The notes below the pieces were generated by a model, which was not told the origin of the DNA, did no database searches, and saw only the letters and a list, made by a program, of their open reading frames with translations. A stretch of DNA of 64,000 nt from Aminobacter sp. J41 (GTDB lineage: Bacteria > Pseudomonadota > Alphaproteobacteria > Rhizobiales > Rhizobiaceae): contig NZ_JAGL01000011.1 in the NCBI RefSeq assembly GCF_000526635.1, positions 56,132 through 120,131 on the forward strand, written 5' to 3'. Made by a program: the position numbers and the translations under genes. This document shows, in pieces, positions 54,972 through 64,000 of the stretch. Every line of letters begins with the position of its first letter. Position 1 is the stretch's first letter.

Positions 54972-56134
54972 CTGATCCGTTCGAGGATCGACACGTAGTT
55001 GGCGACGGCCGCGCCGCCCATGTTGAAGATGCCGCCGAGTGTCGCGTCCTTGATCTGGATGCCGCCGGCTTCACCCATGAGCTGCATCGCGGTGAGCGCA
55101 TGCATAGAAACGCCTGTCGCGCCGATGGGATGGCCCTTCGCCTTCAGTCCGCCCGACGGGTTCACCGGCAGGCGGCCATCCTTTTGCGTCTGGCCTTCGA
55201 GCGCGATTTTTGCGCCCTGCCCCGGCTTCGCAAGGCCCATCGCCTCGTATTCGATCAGCTCAGCGATGGTGAAACAGTCATGGGTTTCGACAAAAGACAG
55301 ATCGTTGAGCGTCACGCCCGCCTGTTTCAGCGCCCGCGCCCACGCTTCCGAGCAGCCTTCGAACAGCAGGATGTCGCGCTTCGACATCGGCAGGAAGTCC
55401 TGCACGTGCTGGTTAGCGCGGAAGGTGACGGCCCGGCGCATCTGCTTTGAGGTTTCATCGTCCGCTAGCACAATCGCCGCGGCGCCATCCGAGACGAGCG
55501 AGCAGTCGGTGCGCTTCAGGGGCCCCGCGACAAACGGATTCTTCTCGCTCTCAGTGCGGCAGAACTCGAAGCCGAAATCCTTGCGCATTTGCGCATACGG
55601 GTTCTCGACGCCGTTCTTGTGGTTCTTGGCCGCGATGTAGGCGAGTGCATCTGACTGGTCGCCATGGCGCTGGAAATAGGCAGCGGCGATCTTGCCAAAG
55701 ACGCCGGCAAAGCCTGCGGGCGTGTCGCCGTCTTCCGGCAGGTAGGAGGCCTTGAGGAGGTTCTTACCGATCTCCGGCCCCGGCGTCGTCGTCATCTGCT
55801 CGACGCCGACCACCAAGACGATGCGCGCTGCGCCCGAGTCGATCGCCTGTATGCCCTGACGCACCGCCGCCGAACCGGTGGCGCAGGCGTTTTCCACGCG
55901 CGTCGCCGGCTTGAAGCGCAGGCGGTCGTCAGCCTGCAGCACCAGGCTCGCCGTGAAATCCTGCGCCGAGAAACCGCCGTTGAAGTGGCCCAGAACGATC
56001 TCGTCGACATCGTCCGGCCCGATGCCGGCATGGTCCAGCGCATCGCGCGCAACACCGACGATCAGGCTTTCGACCGTCTCGTCAGTCAATTTGCCGAAGG
56101 GCGAATGCGCCCAACCCACAATGTTTGCAGTCAT
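54968..56134 (-). CDS. Thiolase family protein (SCP-x/lipid-transfer type)
   Basis: Acetyl-CoA acetyltransferase-like enzyme of 388 residues starting at ATG 56134 (MTANIVGWAHSPFGKLTDET). Acyl-accepting Cys84 in VENACATGSAAV; the HDCFT motif and GGLKAKGHPIGATG with catalytic His are typical of SCP2-thiolase-like proteins. Overlaps the SDR gene by four bases. It diverges from betI; about 180 bases lie between them. Confidence 0.88.
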   Translation of the reverse strand: MTANIVGWAHSPFGKLTDETVESLIVGVARDALDHAGIGPDDVDEIVLGHFNGGFSAQDFTASLVLQADDRLRFKPATRVENACATGSAAVRQGIQAIDSGAARIVLVVGVEQMTTTPGPEIGKNLLKASYLPEDGDTPAGFAGVFGKIAAAYFQRHGDQSDALAYIAAKNHKNGVENPYAQMRKDFGFEFCRTESEKNPFVAGPLKRTDCSLVSDGAAAIVLADDETSKQMRRAVTFRANQHVQDFLPMSKRDILLFEGCSEAWARALKQAGVTLNDLSFVETHDCFTIAELIEYEAMGLAKPGQGAKIALEGQTQKDGRLPVNPSGGLKAKGHPIGATGVSMHALTAMQLMGEAGGIQIKDATLGGIFNMGGAAVANYVSILERIR

Positions 56135-56261
56135 AGTCTCTCTCCCGCGGTCGAGCATAGCATGAAGGCCGCCGCCTTCATCGCCCAATGTTTGTTCAAC
56201 CATGAACTGTCTGCGTAGCCTCGTAAAGAGCCGCCACTTCCCGCAGCGTCAGCATTTTTTC

Positions 56262-56281
56262 TTGATTGATGGCTCAATCAA
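56262..56281. promoter_or_regulatory. BetI operator palindrome
   Basis: Perfect inverted repeat TTGATTGA, four bases (TGGC), TCAATCAA, ending 31 bases before the betI start and flanked by T and A runs. BetI repressors bind TTGA/TCAA-type palindromes and are released by choline. This position suits autoregulation and control of the whole betICAB operon. Confidence 0.8.
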
Positions 56282-56311
56282 AAATAGCTTCGCGGCCGCA
56301 AGGAGCGCGAA

Positions 56312-56902
56312 ATGCCAAAGGTTGGAATGGAGCCAGTGCGCCGCAAGGCGCTGATCAATGCTGCGATCTCGGTGATCGGCGAGCACGGCTCGCTCGACGT
56401 CACCATGACGGAGATTGCCGGGCGCGCGGGCGTCTCGGCGGCGCTTGCCCATCATTACTTCGGCGCCAAGGAAGGTCTCCTGCAGGAGACCATGCGCCAC
56501 ATTCTGCGGGAGCTCGGCCACGACGCGGCCAACGCGCTACGCGGCGTCACCGATCCGCGTCAACGCCTGTCGGCGCTGGTCGCCGTCAACTTCGCGAACA
56601 GCCAGTTCAGCACCGAGACGGTCTCCGCCTGGCTCGCCTTCTATGTCGAAGCCCAGCGCTCGGAGCCAATGCGCCGGCTTCTTTTAATCTACGCGCGTCG
56701 CCTGCACTCGGACCTGATGAGCAGCCTGCGCCACCTGCTGCCGCTCGACGAAGCGACCCGCACGGCCGAGGGCGTCGCGGCGCTCATCGACGGGCTCTAC
56801 ATCCGCTGCGCACTGCGCAGCGCAGCACCCGATGCCGCGAGCGCCATCGCGCTCGTGGAGGACTATCTCGATCACAAGTTGTCGGGGGAACGAGGCGGAT
56901 GA
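56312..56902 (+). CDS. betI: Choline-responsive repressor BetI
   Basis: TetR-family repressor of 196 residues. N-terminal helix-turn-helix [20 protein letters not shown] followed by [14 protein letters not shown]. Ligand domain with [15 protein letters not shown] and [20 protein letters not shown], characteristic of BetI. First gene of the operon; its stop overlaps betC (ATGA). Confidence 0.95.
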   Translation: MPKVGMEPVRRKALINAAISVIGEHGSLDVTMTEIAGRAGVSAALAHHYFGAKEGLLQETMRHILRELGHDAANALRGVTDPRQRLSALVAVNFANSQFSTETVSAWLAFYVEAQRSEPMRRLLLIYARRLHSDLMSSLRHLLPLDEATRTAEGVAALIDGLYIRCALRSAAPDAASAIALVEDYLDHKLSGERGG

Positions 56903-58425
56903 CGACACGGCCGAACATTCTCATCATCATGGTGGACCAGCTGACCGGGACGCTGTTCCCGGATGGTCCGGCCGACTTCCTGCACACGCCCCACCTCAAA
57001 GCGCTCGCAGCCCGATCGGCTCGGTTCAACAACAACTACACCGCCTCGCCGCTCTGCGCCCCTGCCCGCGCCTCCTTCATGAGCGGCATGCTGCCCTCGC
57101 GCACGCAGGTTTATGACAACGCGGCCGAGTTCGCATCGTCGATCCCGACCTTCGCGCATCACCTGCGCGCCGCCGGCTATCACACCTGCTTGTCGGGCAA
57201 GATGCATTTCGTCGGTCCCGACCAGCTGCACGGCTTTGAAGAACGGCTGACGACCGACATTTATCCAGCCGACTTCGGCTGGACCCCGGACTGGACAAAG
57301 CCCGGCCAGCGCATCGACTGGTGGTATCACAACCTCGGCTCGGTGACCGGCGCGGGCGTCGCCGAGATCACCAACCAGCTCGAATATGATGACGAGGTCG
57401 CGCATCATGCGGTGCAGAAGCTCTACCAGCTCGCGCGTCAGTCAGAGGATGCCGGACAGCAGCCCTGGTGCCTGACGGTCTCCTTCACCCATCCGCACGA
57501 CCCCTATGTCGCGCGACGCAAGTACTGGGACCTCTACGAGGACTGCGAGCACCTCGACCCGCAGGTCGGCTTCATTCCTTATGAACAGCAGGATCCGCAT
57601 TCCCGCCGGCTCTATGACGCCAGCGACTACGGCTCGTTCTCACTGACGGACGAAGACATTCGCCGCTCGCGCCGCGGCTACTTCGCCAACATCTCTTACA
57701 TCGACGATCATGTCGGCACGCTGGTCGATGTGCTCGCGCGCACGCGCATGCTCGACGACACGCTCATCGTGTTCTGCTCCGACCATGGCGACATGCTCGG
57801 CGAGCGCGGCCTGTGGTTCAAGATGACCTTCCTTGAAGGTTCGTCGCGCGTGCCGCTGATGATTGCCGGCCCCGGCATCACCCCGGCCGGGGTCGATGCA
57901 CCGACCTCCAACCTCGATGTCCTCCCGACACTCTGCGACCTCGCGGGCATCGACATCGAGGCGATCCGGCCTTGGACCGACGGCGACACGCTGAAGCCGC
58001 TGATGCGCGGCGGCAAGCGCAGCGCTCCCGTCTATATGGAATATGCCGCCGAGGGCTCCATCGCGCCGATGGTCGCGATCCGCACCGAGCGCTTCAAATA
58101 CATCCACTGCCCCGCCGATCCGCCACAGCTGTTCGACCTCGAGGCAGATCCCCTCGAGCTGACCAACCTCGCGGCCGATCCTGCCCATGAGGCCCTTGTC
58201 GCCGAGTTCGAGGCAATGGTCGCGGCACGCTGGGACATTCCCGCTTACGACGCGGCCGTGCGCGAAAGCCAGGCTCGCCGCCTCGTCGTCTATCCGGCCC
58301 TTCGCAACGGCGCCTACTACCCGTGGGACTTCCAGCCGCTGCAGAAGGCCTCCGAGCGCTACATGCGCAACCACATGGACCTAAACGTCCTCGAAGAGCG
58401 TCAACGATTTCCAAGAGGTGAGTAA
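56899..58425 (+). CDS. betC: Choline-sulfatase BetC
   Basis: Sulfatase of 508 residues hydrolysing choline-O-sulfate to choline, found in rhizobial bet operons. Start at ATG 56899 ([20 protein letters not shown]), overlapping betI. Formylglycine site [14 protein letters not shown] with Cys53, matching the known S. meliloti position; metal ligands in IMVDQ and [13 protein letters not shown]. An open frame extends far upstream, but only by passing through betI out of frame. The stop and the betA start share one base (TAATG). Confidence 0.96.
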   Translation: MTTRPNILIIMVDQLTGTLFPDGPADFLHTPHLKALAARSARFNNNYTASPLCAPARASFMSGMLPSRTQVYDNAAEFASSIPTFAHHLRAAGYHTCLSGKMHFVGPDQLHGFEERLTTDIYPADFGWTPDWTKPGQRIDWWYHNLGSVTGAGVAEITNQLEYDDEVAHHAVQKLYQLARQSEDAGQQPWCLTVSFTHPHDPYVARRKYWDLYEDCEHLDPQVGFIPYEQQDPHSRRLYDASDYGSFSLTDEDIRRSRRGYFANISYIDDHVGTLVDVLARTRMLDDTLIVFCSDHGDMLGERGLWFKMTFLEGSSRVPLMIAGPGITPAGVDAPTSNLDVLPTLCDLAGIDIEAIRPWTDGDTLKPLMRGGKRSAPVYMEYAAEGSIAPMVAIRTERFKYIHCPADPPQLFDLEADPLELTNLAADPAHEALVAEFEAMVAARWDIPAYDAAVRESQARRLVVYPALRNGAYYPWDFQPLQKASERYMRNHMDLNVLEERQRFPRGE

Positions 58426-60077
58426 TGCTACAGGCTGACTTCGTCATAGTCGGCTCGGGTTCTGCCGGCTCGGCGATGGCCTACAGGCTGTCCGAGGACG
58501 GAAAACACTCCGTCATCGTCATCGAATACGGCGGCTCCGACTTCGGGCCGCTGATTCAGATGCCGGCAGCCCTTTCCTATCCAATGAACATGCGCCGCTA
58601 CGACTGGGGGTTCCAGACCGAGCCAGAGCCGCATATCGGCGGCCGCGTGCTCGCCACCCCGCGTGGCAAGGTTGTCGGCGGCTCTTCGTCCATCAACGGC
58701 ATGGTCTATGTGCGCGGCCACGCGCGCGACTTTGACCACTGGGCCGAGCAGGGCGCGACCGGCTGGTCCTATGCGAACGTCCTCCCCTACTTCAAGCGCA
58801 TGGAGAACTCGAAGGGCGGCGAGGATGGCTGGCGCGGCACCAGCGGCCCGCTGCACGTCCAGCGTGGACCGCGCAAGAACCCGCTCTACACCGCCTTCGT
58901 CGAAGCGGGCCGGCAGGCAGGTTTTGAGACGACCGACGACTACAACGGCTCCAAGCAGGAAGGCTTTGGCCCCATGGAACAGACGATCCATCAGGGTCGC
59001 CGCTGGTCTGCCGCCAACGCCTATCTGAAGCCGGCCCTCAAGCGCCCGAACGTCAGGCTCGTCAACGGCTTTGCCCGCCGCGTCGTCATCGAGAACGGCC
59101 GCGCGACCGGCGTCGAGATCGAGAACCGCAGCGGCATCCAGGTCGTGCGCGCCAACCGCGAAGTCATCGTCGCCGCGTCCTCGATCAACTCGCCGAAACT
59201 GCTGTTCCTCTCCGGCATCGGCCCGGCCGAGCATCTGCGCCAGCACGGCATCGAGGTGGTCGCCGACCGTCCCGGCGTCGGCCAGAACCTCCAGGACCAC
59301 ATGGAGCTCTACATCCAGCAGGAATCGCTGCAGCCGATCACGCTCTATTCCAAGCTCAACCTGTTTTCGAAGGCGCTGATCGGCGCGCAGTGGCTGTTCT
59401 TTAAGACTGGCCTTGGCGCCTCCAACCATTTCGAGGCCGCCGCCTTCGTGCGCTCGAAGCCCGGCGTCGACTATCCGGACATCCAGTACCACTTCATCCC
59501 GATCGCGATCCGTTACGACGGCAAGGCCGCAGCCAAGGCGCACGGTTTCCAGGCCCATGTCGGCCCGATGCGCTCCAAGTCGCGCGGCAGTGTCACGCTC
59601 CGCTCGGCCGATCCGTGGGAGAAGCCGGTCATCCGCTTCAACTACATGTCGCACCCGGACGACTGGGCCGACTTCCGCCACTGCATTCGCCTTACCCGCG
59701 AGATCTTCGGCCAGAAGGCGTTCGACCTCTACCGCGGCCGGGAAATCTCGCCCGGCGCCCACGTCCAGACCGACGAGCAGCTCGACGACTTCATCCGCGA
59801 GCACGTCGAGAGCGCTTACCATCCCTGCGGCACCTGCCGCATGGGCCGCGCCGACGACCCGATGGCGGTGGTAGACCCCGAATGCCGCGTCATCGGCGTC
59901 GAGGGCCTGCGCGTCGCCGATTCGTCGATCTTCCCGCGCGTGACCAACGGCAACCTCAACGCGCCGTCGATCATGGTCGGCGAGAAGGCTTCCGACCACA
60001 TCCTTGGCCGGCAGCCGCTCGCCCCGTCGAATCAGGAACCGTGGATCAACCCGCGCTGGCGTGAGTCGGACCGCTAG
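58425..60077 (+). CDS. betA: Choline dehydrogenase BetA
   Basis: FAD-dependent GMC oxidoreductase of 550 residues that oxidises choline to betaine aldehyde. FAD-binding [14 protein letters not shown] (residues 8-21), [20 protein letters not shown], and the active-site His region [12 protein letters not shown] near the C-terminus, followed by [17 protein letters not shown]. Coupled to betC by TAATG. Confidence 0.96.
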   Translation: MLQADFVIVGSGSAGSAMAYRLSEDGKHSVIVIEYGGSDFGPLIQMPAALSYPMNMRRYDWGFQTEPEPHIGGRVLATPRGKVVGGSSSINGMVYVRGHARDFDHWAEQGATGWSYANVLPYFKRMENSKGGEDGWRGTSGPLHVQRGPRKNPLYTAFVEAGRQAGFETTDDYNGSKQEGFGPMEQTIHQGRRWSAANAYLKPALKRPNVRLVNGFARRVVIENGRATGVEIENRSGIQVVRANREVIVAASSINSPKLLFLSGIGPAEHLRQHGIEVVADRPGVGQNLQDHMELYIQQESLQPITLYSKLNLFSKALIGAQWLFFKTGLGASNHFEAAAFVRSKPGVDYPDIQYHFIPIAIRYDGKAAAKAHGFQAHVGPMRSKSRGSVTLRSADPWEKPVIRFNYMSHPDDWADFRHCIRLTREIFGQKAFDLYRGREISPGAHVQTDEQLDDFIREHVESAYHPCGTCRMGRADDPMAVVDPECRVIGVEGLRVADSSIFPRVTNGNLNAPSIMVGEKASDHILGRQPLAPSNQEPWINPRWRESDR

Positions 60078-60141
60078 GCCCGGCCCCGCGCACGCACCGT
60101 CAATTTCGGCTAGGATCGGCCAACACGAGAGGACAATTCCC

Positions 60142-61605
<1,464 letters not shown>

Positions 61606-61624
61606 AAATTGCAAAAAAGTTCGC

Positions 61625-61670
61625 TGGCCGGGCTTGCAGGGTCCAGAGGAGGACGCTATAAGCCCGGCCA
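61625..61670. repeat. Inverted repeat before tRNA-Pro
   Basis: Ten-bp perfect inverted repeat TGGCCGGGCT / AGCCCGGCCA with a loop of about 26 bases. It may terminate betB transcription weakly, although no T-run follows; it also embraces the tRNA promoter. Confidence 0.45.
61634..61662 (+). promoter_or_regulatory. Putative promoter of tRNA-Pro
   Basis: TTGCAG (61634-61639), 17 bases, TATAAG (61657-61662): a good housekeeping-sigma match, 15 bases before the mature tRNA 5' end. Confidence 0.65.
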
Positions 61671-61677
61671 CTGGCCA

Positions 61678-61754
61678 CGGAGTGTAGCGCAGCCTGGTAG
61701 CGCACCTCGTTCGGGACGAGGGGGTCGCAGGTTCAAATCCTGCCACTCCGACCA
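61678..61754 (+). tRNA. tRNA-Pro (CGG)
   Basis: Seventy-seven bases with encoded CCA. Acceptor stem CGGAGTG/CACTCCG; anticodon stem CCTCG/CGAGG with loop TTCGGGA, anticodon CGG; T loop GTTCAAATC. Its 3' end borders phage-type genes, so it is the likely attachment site. Confidence 0.97.
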
Positions 61755-61826
61755 GTTAAATCAACTACTTAGCACCCTACAAAAAATCCCGCAAAATTTT
61801 ACCGGACCGATACCCGGACCGAAACG

Positions 61827-62102
61827 TCACTCCACCCCGTTCACTTCCGCCCCTGTCAGCGTGTAGCCGATGAGGTCAACGAGGCTGTCGCGGTGATTTG
61901 GTGTGTGGCAAAGCCGCGCCTCTTTGAACAGCCGCATCATCGGTGAGATGTCGGCTGCGGTGATCTTCACGTCGCCGCGTCCTGTGTTCTCGAAGTAGGC
62001 CTGCCAGAAGCGGGCAATGGCTTCGAACCCGCGTTCTGGCCCGCCGTACTGTTCACGCCGAGCCCCGGCAACGATGGCTTTCGCTTCGTCTGCGATACTC
62101 AT
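61827..62102 (-). CDS. DUF6378 phage protein
   Basis: Protein of 91 residues starting at ATG 62102 (MSIADEAKAIVAGARREQYG). The arrangement YGGPERGFEAIARFWQAYF ... MMRLFKEARLCHTPNHRDS followed by LVDLIGYTLTGAE is the DUF6378 pattern seen in many phage genomes, resembling MazG-like nucleotide pyrophosphohydrolase folds (inference). Next to the metallophosphoesterase gene, one base apart. Confidence 0.8.
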   Translation of the reverse strand: MSIADEAKAIVAGARREQYGGPERGFEAIARFWQAYFENTGRGDVKITAADISPMMRLFKEARLCHTPNHRDSLVDLIGYTLTGAEVNGVE

Positions 62103-62103
62103 T

Positions 62104-63249
62104 CTAAATCCCAACGAGAAGCATGTTCTTCAGGCCGTGGCGCTTATGGAAGGTCATGGCGAGCATCCCCGCGCCGTCCTGATACGGACCCCATGCGGCA
62201 TGGGTATCGAGGCTCACCACCGAAGGCAGCTGATGATGCCTCACCGGCCCATACGGAACCGACTGATAGTTGTGGAAGTGGCCCGAGAAGTAGTGCCACT
62301 GACGGGCCCTACCCCACTGCTCGGGATACTTCCCCGGAAGCTCGGCGCATACGTCCTTCGGCTTGCGGTTGTGGCCGTGATGGCCGCAAAGGAACGCAAT
62401 ACCCCAATTCATCTGCCAGAACTCGTTCTCTGACACATGGATCGTCACGCGCGGCTCGTTGCGGTAGCGCTGCTGTAGCGCGTAGAGAACCGGCGCGGGC
62501 GTGCCCGGATCGTGATTGCCGGGGATGGAATAGAACTCGACCTCGCGGTGCCGCTGCAATGCCAGGTCGATCTTGAACACCTCAAGCTCGATCAGCCGCC
62601 CGATATTCTGGAAATGCGTGCCTTCAACCTTGAGCTTGTGACCGCTGCGAGGCGTGCGGTCGGTGTCGTCGTTGGCATGTGTGGCATCCCCCGCGTCAAC
62701 GATCACCGCCTTTGCGCACGGCGGCATACCCATCACACATTCCGTCACGCCAGCCTTGAAGCGCTCGGCTGCAACTTCGGGATTGTATGGACGCCCGCCT
62801 GTTTGATCCTCAGTCGCGACCGCGCCCATGTGCAGATCGGCATGGGGGAGGAAAGCCAGAAGGTCTTCCTCAACTGCTTCCGGCATGGGGACGGGCTCGG
62901 CGGCGGGGATGTCCTCGAAAGCCGCCCTAATCCTGCCAAGGTACTCGTCTAGCTGTCGCTCAGATTTCGGCGCGTTCCAGCGAACCGTCTCGACTTTGCG
63001 GCCCTCATCGTCGTAAATGTGACGGTAGCCGCCTGCAATTTCATAGCCGTTGAGGCGGGTTGCCGCCATGGCTTCGCGAGCGCCATCGGAAAGGTGCAGG
63101 CCCTGCTTCCGAGCCGTTTCGAGCCGCCGCCTGACCGTGTTGTCGCTGATGCCCAGCTCACGACCGGCTTTGGTGTAATTGCCGTCGTGCCGCTCAAATG
63201 CCGCTAGGGTTTCCAGCAGCTCCGCCGTGCTGACTGGTACGCCGCCCAT
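62104..63249 (-). CDS. HTH-metallophosphoesterase phage protein
   Basis: Protein of 381 residues. The N-terminus is a Fis-like/winged helix-turn-helix (GNYTKAGRELGISDNTVRRR, about 21-40). The rest is a calcineurin-type phosphoesterase with metal motifs PHADLHMGAV, IVDAGDATHAND, YSIPGNHDPG, CGHHGHNRKP and FSGHFHNYQ. Start at ATG 63249, overlapping the holin-like stop (TAATG). A longer frame to 63357 runs through the holin gene. Nuclease or phosphatase substrate unknown. Confidence 0.85.
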   Translation of the reverse strand: MGGVPVSTAELLETLAAFERHDGNYTKAGRELGISDNTVRRRLETARKQGLHLSDGAREAMAATRLNGYEIAGGYRHIYDDEGRKVETVRWNAPKSERQLDEYLGRIRAAFEDIPAAEPVPMPEAVEEDLLAFLPHADLHMGAVATEDQTGGRPYNPEVAAERFKAGVTECVMGMPPCAKAVIVDAGDATHANDDTDRTPRSGHKLKVEGTHFQNIGRLIELEVFKIDLALQRHREVEFYSIPGNHDPGTPAPVLYALQQRYRNEPRVTIHVSENEFWQMNWGIAFLCGHHGHNRKPKDVCAELPGKYPEQWGRARQWHYFSGHFHNYQSVPYGPVRHHQLPSVVSLDTHAAWGPYQDGAGMLAMTFHKRHGLKNMLLVGI

Positions 63250-63422
63250 TACTTGCCTCGTAGTTTGGTGACGATCTGCACGAGAAGCCAAGCGACACCG
63301 AAAATTGGCATCAACTGACCAGCGATCTCGGAAAGGTCTTTGAGCGGCGGTATCCAAGCTGGGGAAGCAATGCCCGCCATTGCGACAAGCGTCGTCGTCT
63401 TATCGAGGAAGGCGTCTTTCAT
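63249..63422 (-). CDS. Holin-like small membrane protein
   Basis: About 57 residues (ATG 63422, overlapping the Rz1 stop as ATGA; ATG 63431 is an alternative). One or two hydrophobic stretches (TTTLVAMAGIASPAWIPPL and IAGQLMPIFGVAWLLVQIV) and a basic end KLRGK. Position in the lysis cassette supports a holin; sequence alone does not prove it. Confidence 0.65.
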   Translation of the reverse strand: MKDAFLDKTTTLVAMAGIASPAWIPPLKDLSEIAGQLMPIFGVAWLLVQIVTKLRGK

Positions 63423-63628
63423 TTCCAGCATCCCCGGCTAGCGCCAAATCCGTTATGCGAGGCAACGCCAATCGCGAATGGCCGGTCATGCTCGATGATG
63501 AAGGCCCGCGTCTCGGCGGATGGGGTTAGCTTGCGCCAGCCGTCACAAATCGAGGCCGTTGCACTCGTCTGGCAGCCCCCCAAGAGCGGCGCACAAACCG
63601 CGATCATCCATATTGCTGATCTTTTCAT
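63419..63628 (-). CDS. Rz1-like outer-membrane spanin lipoprotein
   Basis: Protein of 69 residues starting at ATG 63628 (MKRSAIWMIAVCAPLLGGCQ) with lipobox LGGC. The mature part, with CDGWRKLTPSAETRAFI and HNGFGASRGCW, resembles small phage lysis proteins of rhizobial prophages. Its first 86 bases lie out of frame inside the Rz-like gene, the classic Rz/Rz1 layout. Confidence 0.7.
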   Translation of the reverse strand: MKRSAIWMIAVCAPLLGGCQTSATASICDGWRKLTPSAETRAFIIEHDRPFAIGVASHNGFGASRGCWK

Positions 63629-63791
63629 CGACGCGTGTCCTTTCGCGCAGAGCCTCGACTGATCGGGAGAGAGTGGCCGCACGCTCTTTTTCAGCCCCGG
63701 CCCGATAGGCGGAGACGTGCGACCATGTGAGAAGGATTGCAGCGCCCATTGCCGCGAGCGCGTAGAGCTTGACGGTGGAGAGGCCGAACAT
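63543..63791 (-). CDS. Rz-like inner-membrane spanin
   Basis: Protein of 82 residues starting at ATG 63791 (MFGLSTVKLYALAAMGAAIL): one N-terminal membrane helix followed by a charged coiled-coil-like periplasmic helix (GAEKERAATLSRSVEALRER). Start coupled to the upstream partial gene (TGATG). Together with the embedded lipoprotein frame it would form the spanin that disrupts the outer membrane at lysis. Confidence 0.7.
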   Translation of the reverse strand: MFGLSTVKLYALAAMGAAILLTWSHVSAYRAGAEKERAATLSRSVEALRERTRVDEKISNMDDRGLCAALGGLPDECNGLDL

Positions 63792-64000
63792 CAGGCCAGC
63801 CCCTCGCGGATCTCCTTCACCCCGGCGATGATCTGCCGGCGCATCAGGAAGATGACGACAAGGAAGACGAGGACCACACCGCCGATCGCGACAATTGCCT
63901 GCCAGTCCATCCCGGCCAGCCAACCAAGGCCGAGCGCGCCGGACGAGAAGAGACCAGTGATCCAGGACCACAGCCCGGTCTTCTGCTTGACCTCGTTCTC
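63791..64000 (-). CDS. C-terminal end of a probable phage endolysin (partial)
   Basis: Sixty-nine residues run in from beyond the window edge. They contain a membrane helix (WQAIVAIGGVVLVFLVVIFL) near the C-terminus and end REGLA. C-terminal helices like this occur in lysozyme-type endolysins of rhizobial phages (GH108-like). The catalytic part is not visible, so a second holin is also possible. Confidence 0.55.
   Translation of the reverse strand, partial: ENEVKQKTGLWSWITGLFSSGALGLGWLAGMDWQAIVAIGGVVLVFLVVIFLMRRQIIAGVKEIREGLA

Larger units (their letters stand above)
61755..64000 (-). mobile_element. Edge of a putative prophage at tRNA-Pro
   Basis: All supported genes after the tRNA are on the minus strand, are phage-type and are tightly packed: partial endolysin-like gene, Rz-like and Rz1-like genes, holin-like gene, HTH-metallophosphoesterase, DUF6378. 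Between the tRNA and the first stop (61755-61826) there is an AT-rich stretch with a tandem CCGGACCGA (61802 and 61813) and no integrase. The other edge, with the duplicate of the tRNA end, would lie beyond 64000. Completeness of the prophage cannot be judged. Confidence 0.75.

Noticed and set aside
56266..56898. Extended betC start upstream of 56899
   Set aside because: It would read betI out of frame; the sulfatase start motif lies at 56899 and overlaps the betI stop.
61678..61754. tRNA as possible amber suppressor for the capsid TAG
   Set aside because: The anticodon is CGG (proline), not CUA; it cannot read TAG.

Overview
The window is GC-rich alphaproteobacterial chromosome, most likely Hyphomicrobiales (Rhizobiales) and close to Phyllobacteriaceae/Rhizobiaceae. 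The evidence is a PleC-type kinase followed by glnE, a two-component pair, degP and the cytochrome c maturation genes ccmHFEI, then FeuQ/FeuP, a Ros/MucR regulator, a choline-sulfate/betaine operon and a complete-order gene transfer agent (GTA) cluster. Assignments come from reading the translated sequence; no database search was run.

Layout. 1-16.1 kb: pleC-like kinase (+), then a long minus-strand series: glnE, a sensor kinase/response regulator pair, degP, ccmH-ccmF-ccmE-ccmI (last genes of heme ligation to c-type cytochromes), a 17-kDa-antigen-like lipoprotein, feuQ/feuP and a small secreted protein that may be the FeuQ inhibitor FeuN. 16.15-30.45 kb: a Rhodobacter-type GTA cluster, all on the minus strand, with homologues of gp1 to gp15 in canonical order and a holin-like gene at its end. 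Three structural genes are broken: the large terminase by a -1 shift in a G run, the major capsid gene by an in-frame TAG, and the tape-measure gene by an out-of-frame internal deletion. The particle is therefore probably not made, although every other gene reads open.

30.7-41.8 kb: a class A penicillin-binding protein, a DUF1214/DUF1254 pair, DUF2336 and DUF1491 proteins, a peptidoglycan-binding protein overlapping a second, DivJ-like, cell-cycle type kinase, sufE, a DUF6456 regulator coupled to a DnaA-domain-IV-only protein, and mucR. 42.1-56.1 kb: housekeeping and metabolism (S9 oligopeptidase, two c-type cytochromes, Fe/Mn superoxide dismutase, class IV aminotransferase, haloacid dehalogenase-like hydrolase, L,D-transpeptidase, HerA-like ATPase, mutase-like protein, asparaginase, DUF3750 protein, SDR and thiolase). 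56.26-61.6 kb: betI-betC-betA-betB, with a clear palindromic operator before betI, converting choline-O-sulfate to glycine betaine.

61.68-64 kb: a tRNA-Pro(CGG) gene followed immediately by phage-type genes on the minus strand (DUF6378, HTH-metallophosphoesterase, holin, overlapping Rz1/Rz-like spanins, and the C-terminal end of a probable endolysin). This looks like one edge of a prophage integrated at the tRNA; its integrase is not in the window.

The most notable observation is the GTA cluster: gene order and most reading frames are preserved, yet three independent kinds of lesion hit packaging, capsid and tail-length genes.
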